From: DASPKM01 sp036402175
GTDB taxonomy: Bacteria > Bacteroidota > Bacteroidia > Chitinophagales > Chitinophagaceae
NCBI GenBank assembly: GCA_036402175.1
Contig: DASWTK010000332.1
Span: forward strand, 1 to 50,786
Direction of reading: 5' to 3'
Length of the DNA stretch: 50,786 nucleotides
Shown here: piece by piece, positions 42,885 to 50,776 of the stretch
How positions within the stretch are numbered: position 1 is the first letter of the stretch
Layout: every line of letters begins with the position of its first letter
Notes under the pieces: model-generated
What the model was told of the DNA's origin: nothing
Database searches by the model: none
The model's input: only the letters and a program-made list of their open reading frames with translations
Position numbers and translations under genes: made by a program

Positions 42885-44054
42885 GTGAAAGAAAGATCAT
42901 CCCCGCTTCTCTTACCGTTACTTATTCTTTCGCAGTTCGCGGGAACATCTTTATGGTTTGCAGGAAACGCAATTCTGCCTGACCTGCAGCGGCATATGCA
43001 TCTCGACAGTCATGCCATCAGTCAGATCACAACGGCAGTTCAGATTGGTTTTATAACAGGAACATTATTTTTTGCGCTCTTGTCCATTGCCGACAGGTTT
43101 TCATCGGCCACTGTATTTTTCGCAAGCACCTGCCTGGCAGCATTTGCAAACGTGGCACTGGTATGGATAGCAAGTGATGTTTTCGACGTGTTGATATTAA
43201 GATTCGCCACAGGGTTTTTTCTCGCAGGCATTTATCCTGTCGGCATGAAGATAGCGGCCGACTGGTACGAGAAAGGATTGGGTAAAGCGTTGGGGTACCT
43301 GGTTGGAGCGCTGGTATTGGGCACTTCGTTTCCTCACCTGCTTAAAGGATCAGAGTTGCAGTTGCCCTGGGAAAGAGTGCTGTTGTTCACATCACTGTTT
43401 GCATTCATGGGAGGATTGCTTGTAAAGGTGTTTATTGGTGATGGCCCCTACCGCAAACGGGGAAGCGGCTTTCATCCGCGGGCAATGATCCACGTCTTCC
43501 GGTCGGCCTCATTCAGAGCTGCGGCTTTTGGTTACTTCGGTCATATGTGGGAGTTATATACATTCTGGGCATTCCTGCCTCTTTTGCTGCAGATGTATAT
43601 CGCGATACATGGTGAGAGTATGAACATTTCATTGTTTGTATTTCTTGTTATTGCAGCAGGTAGCGTCAGTTGTGTATTGGGTGGTTACTGGTCGCAGAAA
43701 ATCGGAAGCGCAAGAGTAGCCTGGTACGCGCTGCTTTGCTCTGGTTTGTGTTGCGTTGCGGTACCGTTCATGATCAATACATCGCTTCCCGTGTTTATTT
43801 TGTTTGTAATATTCTGGAGTCTTTCAGTTATTGCCGATTCACCTCAGTTCTCTACCCTCGTTGCCCAGACGGCCCCTGTTGAAAACAAGGGAACGGCGCT
43901 TACGTTCGTCACCTCTATCGGTTTTTTTATAACCGTCGTCAGCATTTTCCTTTTTGACAAATTAATGCACCTCACCAATTTTTCAGTGTACATATTTATG
44001 ATACTCGCCATCGGCCCTCTATTGGGATTGATTGCTTTGAAGCGGTCAATCTGA
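42885..44054 (+). CDS. MFS transporter
   Basis: A 389-residue major facilitator superfamily protein with twelve predicted transmembrane segments. GTG start at 42885, nine bases after the DinB stop. Family features: an early Asp in LSIADRFSS (the D-R motif between helices 2 and 3), RFATGFFLAGIYPVGMKIAADWYEKGLGKALGYLVGALVLGTSFPH in helices 4-5, and a cytoplasmic Arg-rich loop YRKRGSGFHP. The C-terminal half includes VIADSPQFSTLVAQTAPVENKGTAL. The substrate cannot be read from the sequence; efflux of a small molecule is likely. It is in one unit with DinB. Confidence 0.85.
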   Translation: MKERSSPLLLPLLILSQFAGTSLWFAGNAILPDLQRHMHLDSHAISQITTAVQIGFITGTLFFALLSIADRFSSATVFFASTCLAAFANVALVWIASDVFDVLILRFATGFFLAGIYPVGMKIAADWYEKGLGKALGYLVGALVLGTSFPHLLKGSELQLPWERVLLFTSLFAFMGGLLVKVFIGDGPYRKRGSGFHPRAMIHVFRSASFRAAAFGYFGHMWELYTFWAFLPLLLQMYIAIHGESMNISLFVFLVIAAGSVSCVLGGYWSQKIGSARVAWYALLCSGLCCVAVPFMINTSLPVFILFVIFWSLSVIADSPQFSTLVAQTAPVENKGTALTFVTSIGFFITVVSIFLFDKLMHLTNFSVYIFMILAIGPLLGLIALKRSI

Positions 44055-44100
44055 ACCAATCGGGTTGTAGTATTAATAGCACGGATTAAATTGCACAGCA

Positions 44101-44874
44101 ATGGAGGAACTGACCCTTGAACTGATCTTATTGTGTATCGTAGCGTTTGCAGCAGGTTTTGTGGATGCGATTGTGGGCGGAGGCGGCTTGATTCAATTAC
44201 CCGCTGGTCTTGTTTTATTGCCACAGCATCCGGTAGCCACCGTAATCGGTACACTTAAACTGCCAGCGTTTTGCGGAACCGGTATTGCGGCAATTCAATA
44301 TTCACGGAAGGTAAGGCTTAGTAAAAAGCTTCTTCCTGTTATGATGGCAATAGCCTGTGTTGCATCATTCGCCGGATCATTTCTCTTAACGCAGATGAGC
44401 AACAGTTTTATGAAACCCCTGCTGCTTGTTGTGCTGGTTGTAGTTGCTGTATATACTTACGGCAATAAAAAATTCGGAATTCATGCGGAAAAAATATTGG
44501 GATCAGGAAGGGAATGGTTGTACGCGATACTCGTCAGCTTCATCATAGGTTTTTATGATGGTTTCATCGGACCGGGAGCCGGCAGCTTCCTGATTATTGC
44601 ATTCATCGGTCTTTTTGGGTTCGATTTTCTGAAAGCCAGCGCACATGCAAAATTTGTGAACCTGGCCACTAACTTTGGTTCAATTGTTCTGTTTGTTATT
44701 ACCGGCAAGATGATCTATGCTATCGCCATTCCAATGGCGGTATTCAATGCCATTGGCGGCTGGCTTGGCGCGCGACTCGCTATTCTGAAAGGCAACCGGT
44801 TCATCAGGGTATTTTTCCTGATTGTAGTTTGCGTTACCATTGTCCGGTTTGCATACGACGTATTTTTCAGATAA
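44101..44874 (+). CDS. TSUP (TauE/SafE) family sulfite/sulfoacetate-type exporter
   Basis: A 257-residue membrane protein with the internal duplication of TauE/SafE permeases. Repeat 1 has FVDAIVGGGGLIQLPAGLVLLPQHP with VIGTLKLPAFCGTG; repeat 2 has GFYDGFIGPGAGSFLIIAFIGLFG with ASAHAKFVNLATNFGSIV. About seven to eight transmembrane segments. Homologues export sulfite, sulfoacetate or other organosulfur anions. It starts 46 bases after the MFS gene on the same strand. Substrate not determined here. Confidence 0.88.
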   Translation: MEELTLELILLCIVAFAAGFVDAIVGGGGLIQLPAGLVLLPQHPVATVIGTLKLPAFCGTGIAAIQYSRKVRLSKKLLPVMMAIACVASFAGSFLLTQMSNSFMKPLLLVVLVVVAVYTYGNKKFGIHAEKILGSGREWLYAILVSFIIGFYDGFIGPGAGSFLIIAFIGLFGFDFLKASAHAKFVNLATNFGSIVLFVITGKMIYAIAIPMAVFNAIGGWLGARLAILKGNRFIRVFFLIVVCVTIVRFAYDVFFR

Positions 44875-44931
44875 ACATTCGGTTAAATATATCATAAAGC
44901 CCGGGCTCAGGGGCAGTCTTCGCTTTTGGGA

Positions 44932-44946
44932 TATGCAATTTGCATA
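44932..44946. repeat. TATGCAA-T-TTGCATA palindrome upstream of the TonB-like gene
   Basis: A 15-base perfect dyad (two 7-base arms around one T), with another TTTGCAT at 44950-44956. It lies 38 bases before the start codon of the TonB-like gene, where an operator could sit. No known regulator motif is recognised; a TACTC+TTTG sequence across 44945-44953 is only a loose match to a promoter box. Confidence 0.4.
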
Positions 44947-44983
44947 CTCTTTGCATCGTTACCTTAAATACCAGTAAATTCGT

Positions 44984-45880
44984 ATGGCCAATATCTCACA
45001 ACATATGCACGACCACTTCGAATCGAAAAAGAATATGAAAGCAGGCGGTTATACCCTTGGTATCATCGTGCTGTTACTGGTAGTATTCCTGTTTGTCAGA
45101 TGGACGCTTCCTCCTTTACCCGAAATGCCGGCCGATGAAGGTATTGAAGTGAATCTTGGTAATAGCGACCAGGGTTTTGGAGAAGACCAGCCATTTTTAC
45201 CTGGTCAGCCATCACCACAGGATCAGCAATCATATACTCCACCAAAGCAGGCGCAGGCGGTAACTGAAGATGTAAAAGATGTGGAGACCGACGACAAAAG
45301 CGAAGATGCTCCTGAGATCAGAAAGCCTCCGGTTACAAAACCCGAAGCGAAAAAGATACCTGAAAAGGAAGTAGTAAAAAACACACCGAAAAAAGTAACC
45401 CAGCCAGTAACCAACCCAACCCCTGCCCCTCCAAAGCCCAAGGCTGTATTTAAAGGGGTCAATGGAACCGGAACAGGCGGTAATGAAGCCGATACTTACA
45501 AAAAAGGCGGCAACCAGGGCATAGCAGGTGGTACGGGCGATCAGGGCAGGCCAGGCGGAGATCCGGATTCGAAAAATTATACCGGACCTGGAGGAACTGG
45601 CAACTCGGGTGTTAGTATCAGTCGTGGTTTGCAGGGCCGCAAGATCACCAAACTTCCTTCTTTCCAGGATGAATTCAACGAGAACGCTAAAGTAGCTGTC
45701 GACATAAAAGTTGATGCGTCGGGCAATGTAACAAGCGCATTGTATCAGCCAAGAGGTTCTACTACCGCGGATGGCAGCATGAAAGCAATTGCTATCAGGA
45801 AGGCGTTGCAGATAAAGTTCAATAGCACCGGAAGCGAGTCGATGGGAACGATTGTATTCAACTTCAAACTACACAACTGA
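44984..45880 (+). CDS. TonB-like energy transducer
   Basis: A 298-residue protein with a single N-terminal transmembrane segment (YTLGIIVLLLVVFLFVRW) and then a long Pro/Lys/Gly-rich periplasmic spacer. This includes PPLPEMPADEGIEV, a KPPVTKP / PEKEVVKNTPKKV stretch and a Gly-rich part (GTGTGGNEADTYKKGGNQG). The C-terminal domain (FQDEFNENAKVAVDIKVDASGNVTSALYQPRGSTT, then AIAIRKALQIKFNS) matches the TonB C-terminal fold contacting TonB boxes of receptors. In many Bacteroidota this gene follows exbB-exbD and precedes folC; here no exbB or exbD is adjacent. It ends in a hairpin terminator that overlaps the folC promoter. Confidence 0.85.
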   Translation: MANISQHMHDHFESKKNMKAGGYTLGIIVLLLVVFLFVRWTLPPLPEMPADEGIEVNLGNSDQGFGEDQPFLPGQPSPQDQQSYTPPKQAQAVTEDVKDVETDDKSEDAPEIRKPPVTKPEAKKIPEKEVVKNTPKKVTQPVTNPTPAPPKPKAVFKGVNGTGTGGNEADTYKKGGNQGIAGGTGDQGRPGGDPDSKNYTGPGGTGNSGVSISRGLQGRKITKLPSFQDEFNENAKVAVDIKVDASGNVTSALYQPRGSTTADGSMKAIAIRKALQIKFNSTGSESMGTIVFNFKLHN

Positions 45881-45895
45881 TTTTTTCCATAGCAT

Positions 45896-45930
45896 AAAGC
45901 ACGATGTGAACCATGTTTGCGTCGTGCTTT
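45896..45930 (+). terminator. terminator after the TonB-like gene
   Basis: A 9-bp perfect stem, AAAGCACGA (45896-45904) with TCGTGCTTT (45922-45930), followed by a T-rich tract. It begins 15 bases after the stop at 45880. The loop contains TTTG at 45916-45919, which may act as the -33 element of folC. Confidence 0.75.
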
Positions 45931-45949
45931 TTCATTTTAGTTACTTTTG
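45916..45949 (+). promoter_or_regulatory. candidate promoter of folC
   Basis: TTTG at 45916-45919 and TACTTTTG at 45942-45949 are 22 bases apart, close to the Bacteroidota -33/-7 spacing. The ATG at 45958 follows only eight bases later. The -33 element lies within the terminator loop of the preceding gene. Confidence 0.55.
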
Positions 45950-45957
45950 TCGTTCTC

Positions 45958-47250
45958 ATGAATTACCAGGAAACGCTTGATTACATGTTCAACAGGCTTC
46001 CAATGTTCAGTCGCATTGGCGCTGCCGCGTATAAAAAAGACCTTCACAATACAATCGCCCTCTGCAGCTTTTTGGGCGATCCTCACAAAAAAATACGGAC
46101 AGTTCACATAGCCGGCACCAATGGAAAAGGATCTGTGAGCCATATGCTGGCGGCCATTATGCAGGCGGCGGGGTACAAAACCGGATTATACACTTCACCG
46201 CACCTTAAAGATTTTCGTGAGCGCATACGCATCAACGGCAGCATGATCGCGCAGGAACAGGTCATCTCTTTTATAAAACAGATTGAACCTGCAATTGATC
46301 AGCTGAACCCTTCTTTCTTTGAGATAACAGTTGCAATGGCATTCGATCATTTCGAGAAAGAGAAGGTCGATATCGCGATTATAGAAACCGGGCTTGGTGG
46401 CAGGTACGACAGTACGAACATTATTATTCCCGATGTATCGGTTATTACGAACATCGGATGGGATCATACCAATATCCTCGGAGATTCGCTGGAGGCAATT
46501 GCAGGGGAAAAAGCGGGAATCATTAAAGAAGGCATACCTGTTGTTATTGGGGAAAGCCTGCCCGAGACAAGGAATGTTTTTATAAATACAGCCCTGAAAG
46601 CAAATGCGCCATTGATCTTCGCGGCGGAAGAACGAAAGGCCATCGACTGGAAATACGATTCTTCCGAACTGGTGGTAGAGGTTGTAAAGACCGGCACCGA
46701 CGAAAAGAATTTCTATCACCTGGATCTTCCAGGAATTTATCAGACAAAAAATCTGGTAACTGTTCTGGCTGCGGTTCACCAGCTTTACCTGAAAGGCTGG
46801 ACACTCCAGGAAACCCAGGTAAAGAATGGGCTGAAAAAAGCAAAAAAGCTAACCGGTCTTCACGGGCGGTGGGAAACCATTCGTCACAATCCCGATGTTG
46901 TTTTGGATGTAGCCCACAATCCGGAAGGGATAGAACAGGTTATGCGTCAGATTGAACTGATTGATCCCGAACACCTGCATATTGTACTTGGCATGGTGAA
47001 GGATAAGGATTTCAAAAAGGTACTTGCTATACTTCCCTCCTATGCGAAATACTATTTCACACAAGCACAGATACCACGAGCACTGGATGCTGAGATATTA
47101 AAAGAACAGGCACTGCAATTTGATCTGACCGGTGAGGTTTATTCAGATGTAAATACTGCAGTGAAAACAGCAATCGCCGCGGCAAAGGAAGATGATCTTG
47201 TGCTGGTGTGCGGAAGCGTATTTGTTGTTGGCGAAGTGGCGCTGGATTAG
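45958..47250 (+). CDS. folC: bifunctional folylpolyglutamate synthase/dihydrofolate synthase
   Basis: A 430-residue FolC, which adds glutamate to dihydropteroate/folate with ATP. The P-loop is HIAGTNGKGSVSHMLAAIMQ near residue 45; the Mur-ligase-like middle has TGLGGRYDSTN, DVSVITNIGWDHTNILGDSLEAIAGEKAGIIK and the C-terminal domain has DVAHNPEGIEQVMRQI with the carboxylate-binding His. Length is normal. The ATG at 45958 (MNYQETLDYMFNRLP) is used; a further-upstream start at 45913 would add a hydrophobic stretch that crosses the promoter. Its stop lies two bases from the convergent NUDIX gene. Confidence 0.95.
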   Translation: MNYQETLDYMFNRLPMFSRIGAAAYKKDLHNTIALCSFLGDPHKKIRTVHIAGTNGKGSVSHMLAAIMQAAGYKTGLYTSPHLKDFRERIRINGSMIAQEQVISFIKQIEPAIDQLNPSFFEITVAMAFDHFEKEKVDIAIIETGLGGRYDSTNIIIPDVSVITNIGWDHTNILGDSLEAIAGEKAGIIKEGIPVVIGESLPETRNVFINTALKANAPLIFAAEERKAIDWKYDSSELVVEVVKTGTDEKNFYHLDLPGIYQTKNLVTVLAAVHQLYLKGWTLQETQVKNGLKKAKKLTGLHGRWETIRHNPDVVLDVAHNPEGIEQVMRQIELIDPEHLHIVLGMVKDKDFKKVLAILPSYAKYYFTQAQIPRALDAEILKEQALQFDLTGEVYSDVNTAVKTAIAAAKEDDLVLVCGSVFVVGEVALD

Positions 47251-47252
47251 GA

Positions 47253-47804
47253 TCAGATGATTTTCATCTCACCCAGCCTTTCCAGCGCATACATAATTGT
47301 TGTAGCATGCATTGCCTGAAAAATACCATTGTCTTTCAAAAGTTGCTTCAATTCCTTTATGCTCATCAGGACCACCTCAATATCTTCATTGTGATCCAGT
47401 GTCTGTTCACTTACTTTTTTGCCGCCTGTCGCAAGGAACATGTGCATCCAGTTGGTATTGGTAGATGGATTGGGTGAAATTTTTCCCAGGTACTGGTATT
47501 TAGTAAACTCATATCCTGTTTCTTCCATCAATTCGCGGCTGATTGCTTCTTCAAAGCTGCTGTCTGATTCATCTACGCAACCACCGGGTATTTCGATGAT
47601 CGTTTCTTCGATGGCATGCCTGTACTGCCTGACCATGATCACTTTTTTATCTGTGGTCAATGCCAACGCGCTTACCCAGGTGGGAAATTCGTAAACATAA
47701 TAAGGAGTAACGATCTTTCCGTCAGGTTTCTCACAGGTGTCCTTGCGTACAGTGAACCATGTATCCCTGAAAAGGTATTCAGTTGAAAGTATTTTCCACT
47801 TCAT
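47253..47804 (-). CDS. NUDIX hydrolase
   Basis: A 183-residue NUDIX protein. The box reads GGCVDESDSSFEEAISRELMEETGY: the catalytic RELMEETGY half is intact, but the spacing before it is one residue longer than the canonical Gx5Ex7REUxEExGU, with Asp near the first Glu position. MVRQYRHAIEETIIEIPGG upstream is the typical beta-strand entry, as in ADP-ribose hydrolases. Substrate undetermined. A 55-base nested hairpin abuts its start codon, which may influence translation. Divergent paralogue-like companion to the NUDIX gene at 26919-27467 (same family, different neighbours). Confidence 0.88.
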   Translation of the reverse strand: MKWKILSTEYLFRDTWFTVRKDTCEKPDGKIVTPYYVYEFPTWVSALALTTDKKVIMVRQYRHAIEETIIEIPGGCVDESDSSFEEAISRELMEETGYEFTKYQYLGKISPNPSTNTNWMHMFLATGGKKVSEQTLDHNEDIEVVLMSIKELKQLLKDNGIFQAMHATTIMYALERLGEMKII

Positions 47805-47859
47805 TTGATTATTCTTTATAACCCGCCTCAGCAGCCGCGGGATTCACAAGAATAATCAA
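47805..47859 (-). promoter_or_regulatory. nested hairpin directly before the NUDIX start codon
   Basis: TTGATTATTCTT (47805-47816) pairs perfectly with AAGAATAATCAA (47848-47859), and inside it CCCGC (47822-47826) pairs with GCGGG (47837-47841). In the minus-strand mRNA the 3' arm ends on the base before the ATG. It could control initiation, or terminate the upstream gene. Confidence 0.55.
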
Positions 47860-47880
47860 TAATTAATAATGATGATCAAT

Positions 47881-48402
47881 TCACCATTTCATTCTTTCGC
47901 GTAAACTGGTAATGTGTGCGGTGTGATGACGGCCATGCCATGAATACATACCCAGCATGTACCATAAGGACATTTGCTTATTATGCTCGGGATGAAAAAC
48001 TGTCCGGTTGTATTCGGCGTCCGTAATATTGATGAGCACTTCATTCCATCGCGTATGAAGGGCGTGCAGAAGCGTGGTTGAAACATTTACCGGAATGACC
48101 TCGCTATCCTTCATCTGCGCCCATAATTGTTCTTTGTAAGGCTTAATGGTAGGATTGTCTTCGGTCAAAGCCAGCTTAACACGGCAATAAGCATTCATAT
48201 GGCTGTCGGCCAGGTGATGCACTACCTGTTTAACCGTCCATCCACCTTCCCGGTACGGCGTGTCGAGCTGCGCGGCATCCAGGTTCAGGATCGCATTCTC
48301 CACCGAAAGAGGAAGGTATCTGATATCGTTCAGCCAGTCGTTCTTCTGCTTTTCAGAAAATGGTTGTGGTTCGTATTTGCCAATGGGGTAACGAAGGTCC
48401 AT
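47881..48402 (-). CDS. YfiT/DinB-family putative thiol-dependent transferase
   Basis: A 173-residue YfiT-like DinB-superfamily protein. The nickel/zinc-type histidines fit the family: GWTVKQVVHHLADSHMNAY early, and MLGMYSWHGRHHTAHITSLRERM near the C-terminus (HGRHHTAH). The N-terminal DLRYPIGKYEPQP is a characteristic YfiT start. In Bacillus related proteins are bacillithiol transferases, so a thiol transferase or detoxification role is inferred. On the same strand, the NUDIX gene lies 76 bases downstream and the ABC ATPase 88 bases upstream. Independent transcription is possible. Confidence 0.85.
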   Translation of the reverse strand: MDLRYPIGKYEPQPFSEKQKNDWLNDIRYLPLSVENAILNLDAAQLDTPYREGGWTVKQVVHHLADSHMNAYCRVKLALTEDNPTIKPYKEQLWAQMKDSEVIPVNVSTTLLHALHTRWNEVLINITDAEYNRTVFHPEHNKQMSLWYMLGMYSWHGRHHTAHITSLRERMKW

Positions 48403-48490
48403 GCGTTGGGTGTTTATTATAGAAGCAAGATTAAAATAAATCGGAAGGCCAAATCTGTATCAGATCGATGGATTCAGGCTGTATCAGTGA

Positions 48491-49252
48491 TCAATCTTCC
48501 CGAAGCGTATGACCTGTTAGGTTAATGAAAACATCTTCAAGGTTTGCCCTTTTTACTTCTTTTGGTCGTTCAAATCCTGTAGCTACCAGTTCATCAATCA
48601 GTTTATCAGGCGAGCCCAGTGCAATGATCTTTCCGCTGTCGATAATGGCTACACGGTCGCAGAGTATTTCCGCTTCATCCATGTAGTGAGTGGTTATGAT
48701 GACGGTAGTCCCTTCGGATCTTATCTTCTTTACAAGATCCCACAGGTTTCGTCTTGCTTGCGGATCAAGTCCTGTTGTAGGTTCATCCAGGAAAATGATC
48801 TTCGGATGATTGATAAGCGTAGTAGCTATTGAAAATCGTTGTTTCTGTCCGCCGCTGAGCGCTTTGTACATGGATTTTGCTTTGTCACGCAGGTTTACCA
48901 GATCCAGTAGCTCAAGCGGTTTAACAGGTTGATTGTACAAACCACTGAACAATTCAATCAGTTCAATCAGATTGAGATTTGGATAATAGCCGGATGTTTG
49001 CAGCTGAACGCCGATGATCTTTTTGATATCGCCGGGTGAATGATCCAGGTTGATGCCATCAACGATCACTTCACCAGAAGTTTTCTCGCGTAATGTTTCG
49101 ATGATCTCGAGCGTGGTTGATTTTCCTGCTCCGTTTGGCCCCAGCAGTCCGAATATCTCACCTTCCTGCACATCAAAGCTGATGCCTTTCACTGCCTGAA
49201 ATGTTCCGTAATTCTTTACCAGATCCTTTACTGAAATGATCGTTCCGTTCAT
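48491..49252 (-). CDS. ABC transporter ATP-binding protein, ABC-2 (NatA/DrrA) type
   Basis: A 253-residue ABC ATPase. Walker A is LLGPNGAGKSTT near residue 40, the Q-loop VQLQTSGYYPNLN, the signature LSGGQKQRFS near residue 135, Walker B IIFLDEPTTGLD, and the switch His in TTHYMDEAE. The C-terminal extension (LVATGFERPKEVKRANLEDVFINLTGH) is typical of drug/Na+ ABC-2 exporters. Its permease subunit is not adjacent. It overlaps the upstream GNAT stop by four bases (ATGA), making it the last gene of an operon fbp-GNAT-ABC. Confidence 0.92.
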   Translation of the reverse strand: MNGTIISVKDLVKNYGTFQAVKGISFDVQEGEIFGLLGPNGAGKSTTLEIIETLREKTSGEVIVDGINLDHSPGDIKKIIGVQLQTSGYYPNLNLIELIELFSGLYNQPVKPLELLDLVNLRDKAKSMYKALSGGQKQRFSIATTLINHPKIIFLDEPTTGLDPQARRNLWDLVKKIRSEGTTVIITTHYMDEAEILCDRVAIIDSGKIIALGSPDKLIDELVATGFERPKEVKRANLEDVFINLTGHTLRED

Positions 49253-49725
49253 TCTGTTGGTTTAAGTACCAGTTCCATTTTTACGTCGGCAGTCTCGAAA
49301 GGTGAATCTTCAACTTCAATATGGCGGAAGCCGTATTTTTCGTACAGCCTGATTGCGGTTTGCAATTGATGGTTGGAGAATAGCGTGATCTTTTCAGCGC
49401 CTTTATCTTTTGCTGTGGCGAGACATTTTTCAATCAGCAGTTTACTGATGCCTTTCCCCTGCCATCTTTCAGTGACGGCCATTTTTGCCAGTTCGTATTC
49501 ATCTTTCCCTGTTTTTACTAACGCGGCCGATCCAACTATGTCTTCTCCGGTTCGCGCGAGGAAAATTGTACCCCCGCCGTCGAGGATGGTTCCCTTTGGA
49601 TCGTTGATCACTTCAAGATCATGCGATTCCACCAGCTTGTATTTTTCAAGCCATTCAAGGTTCAGCTTCCTGAATGAAGGAGCATATTCCTCTTTATATT
49701 CTATGATATCGATTGCGGTGCTCAT
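49249..49725 (-). CDS. GNAT-family N-acetyltransferase
   Basis: A 158-residue GNAT acetyltransferase. The acetyl-CoA-binding motif A is MAVTERWQGKGISKLLIEKCL near residues 85-105 (RWQGKG), followed by AKDKGAEKITLFSNHQLQTAIRLYEKYGF, motif B. The N-terminal part (YKEEYAPSFRKLNLEWLEKY) is family typical. The substrate is unknown. Both ends overlap neighbours by four bases (ATGA) with fbp upstream and the ABC gene downstream, so it is translationally coupled to both. Confidence 0.9.
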   Translation of the reverse strand: MSTAIDIIEYKEEYAPSFRKLNLEWLEKYKLVESHDLEVINDPKGTILDGGGTIFLARTGEDIVGSAALVKTGKDEYELAKMAVTERWQGKGISKLLIEKCLATAKDKGAEKITLFSNHQLQTAIRLYEKYGFRHIEVEDSPFETADVKMELVLKPTE

Positions 49726-50744
49726 ACCGATTGTTTTTCAGCAATGTGTTGCTCAAGTTCTTCCATCATGCCCTTGCTTCCGATGAACAATGGAGTGCGC
49801 TGATGCAATTCCTCGGGCTTGATGTCGAGAATGCGGCGGCTGCCATCGGTGGCTTTGCCACCTGCTACTTCTGTTATAAACGCAAAAGGATTGCATTCAT
49901 AAAGCAGCCTTAGTTTTCCATTTGGCTTGTCTGTTGTTCCGGGATACATAAAAATACCGCCCTTGATCAGGTTCCTGTGAACATCGGCCACCATGCTTCC
50001 GATGTATCGTTGTGTATAAGGCCCGCCTGTAGCCTTGGTTTTCATCTGGCAGGTATTGATATAATTCCTTACGCTCTCATGGTATTGAAAGAAGTTACCA
50101 TGATTAACAGAATATATTTTACCCAGATCGGGGCATTTAATATCAGGATGACTCAGACAAAATTCACCAATGGAAGGATCGAGCGTAAAACCGTTCACAC
50201 CTCTCCTGGTCGCATACACCAGCATGGTTGAAGAACCATAAACAATATAGCCGGCGGCTACCTGCCTGTTACCGGGCTGCAGGAAATCATCCTGTGTGCA
50301 GGGTTTGCCTTTTTCGCTCATTCGGCGGTAGATGCCAAAGATCGTCCCGATGCTTACATTAACGTCTATATTACCGCTGCCGTCGAGCGGGTCTATGAGA
50401 ACAACGTATTTGGAGTTATTACTGACCTCATCATCAAAGATCACGATATCATCCAGCTCTTCGCTGCCCAATCCCGCGCATGCAATACCGTGGCGTAAAG
50501 CGCCCAGGAACTGATTGTTTGCGTAAATGTCAAGTTTCTTTACGTCTTCTCCCTGAACGTTCACGCTGCCCGCGTCGCCCAGTATATCAACCAGGCCGGC
50601 TTTGTTCACTTCTACGTTCACGCGCTTGGCGGCCAGGCCAATATCCCTTAACAGGCTGCTCAGTTCACCCGTAGCCTGTGGAAAATTGCGTAACTGCTGA
50701 ATGGTGAATTCATCAAGGGTGAGGACTCTTCGGTTAATGTTCAT
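49722..50744 (-). CDS. fbp: class I fructose-1,6-bisphosphatase
   Basis: A 340-residue class I FBPase, which dephosphorylates fructose 1,6-bisphosphate in gluconeogenesis. Family blocks: VNVQGEDVKKLDIYANNQFL, GSEELDD, the metal-binding LIDPLDGSGNIDVNVSIGTIF around residue 110, the GGPYTQRYIGSMVADVHRNLIKGGIFMYP region near 250 and LLYECNPFAFITEVAGGKATDG near the C-terminus. Start at ATG 50744 (MNINRRVLTLDE); a TTG at 50771 would add nine residues across the promoter box. First gene of the fbp-GNAT-ABC operon. Confidence 0.96.
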   Translation of the reverse strand: MNINRRVLTLDEFTIQQLRNFPQATGELSSLLRDIGLAAKRVNVEVNKAGLVDILGDAGSVNVQGEDVKKLDIYANNQFLGALRHGIACAGLGSEELDDIVIFDDEVSNNSKYVVLIDPLDGSGNIDVNVSIGTIFGIYRRMSEKGKPCTQDDFLQPGNRQVAAGYIVYGSSTMLVYATRRGVNGFTLDPSIGEFCLSHPDIKCPDLGKIYSVNHGNFFQYHESVRNYINTCQMKTKATGGPYTQRYIGSMVADVHRNLIKGGIFMYPGTTDKPNGKLRLLYECNPFAFITEVAGGKATDGSRRILDIKPEELHQRTPLFIGSKGMMEELEQHIAEKQSV

Positions 50745-50768
50745 ATCCGGGATTTTTGTGAGGGCTGA

Positions 50769-50776
50769 CAAATGTA
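50769..50776 (-). promoter_or_regulatory. candidate -7 promoter box of fbp
   Basis: Minus-strand TACATTTG (50776 to 50769), followed by TC, fits TAnnTTTG. The fbp ATG at 50744 is 24 bases downstream. The -33 position falls outside the window. Confidence 0.45.

Noticed and set aside
46195..46779. 194-codon open frame opposite folC
   Set aside because: Antisense to the conserved FolC core, no family pattern.
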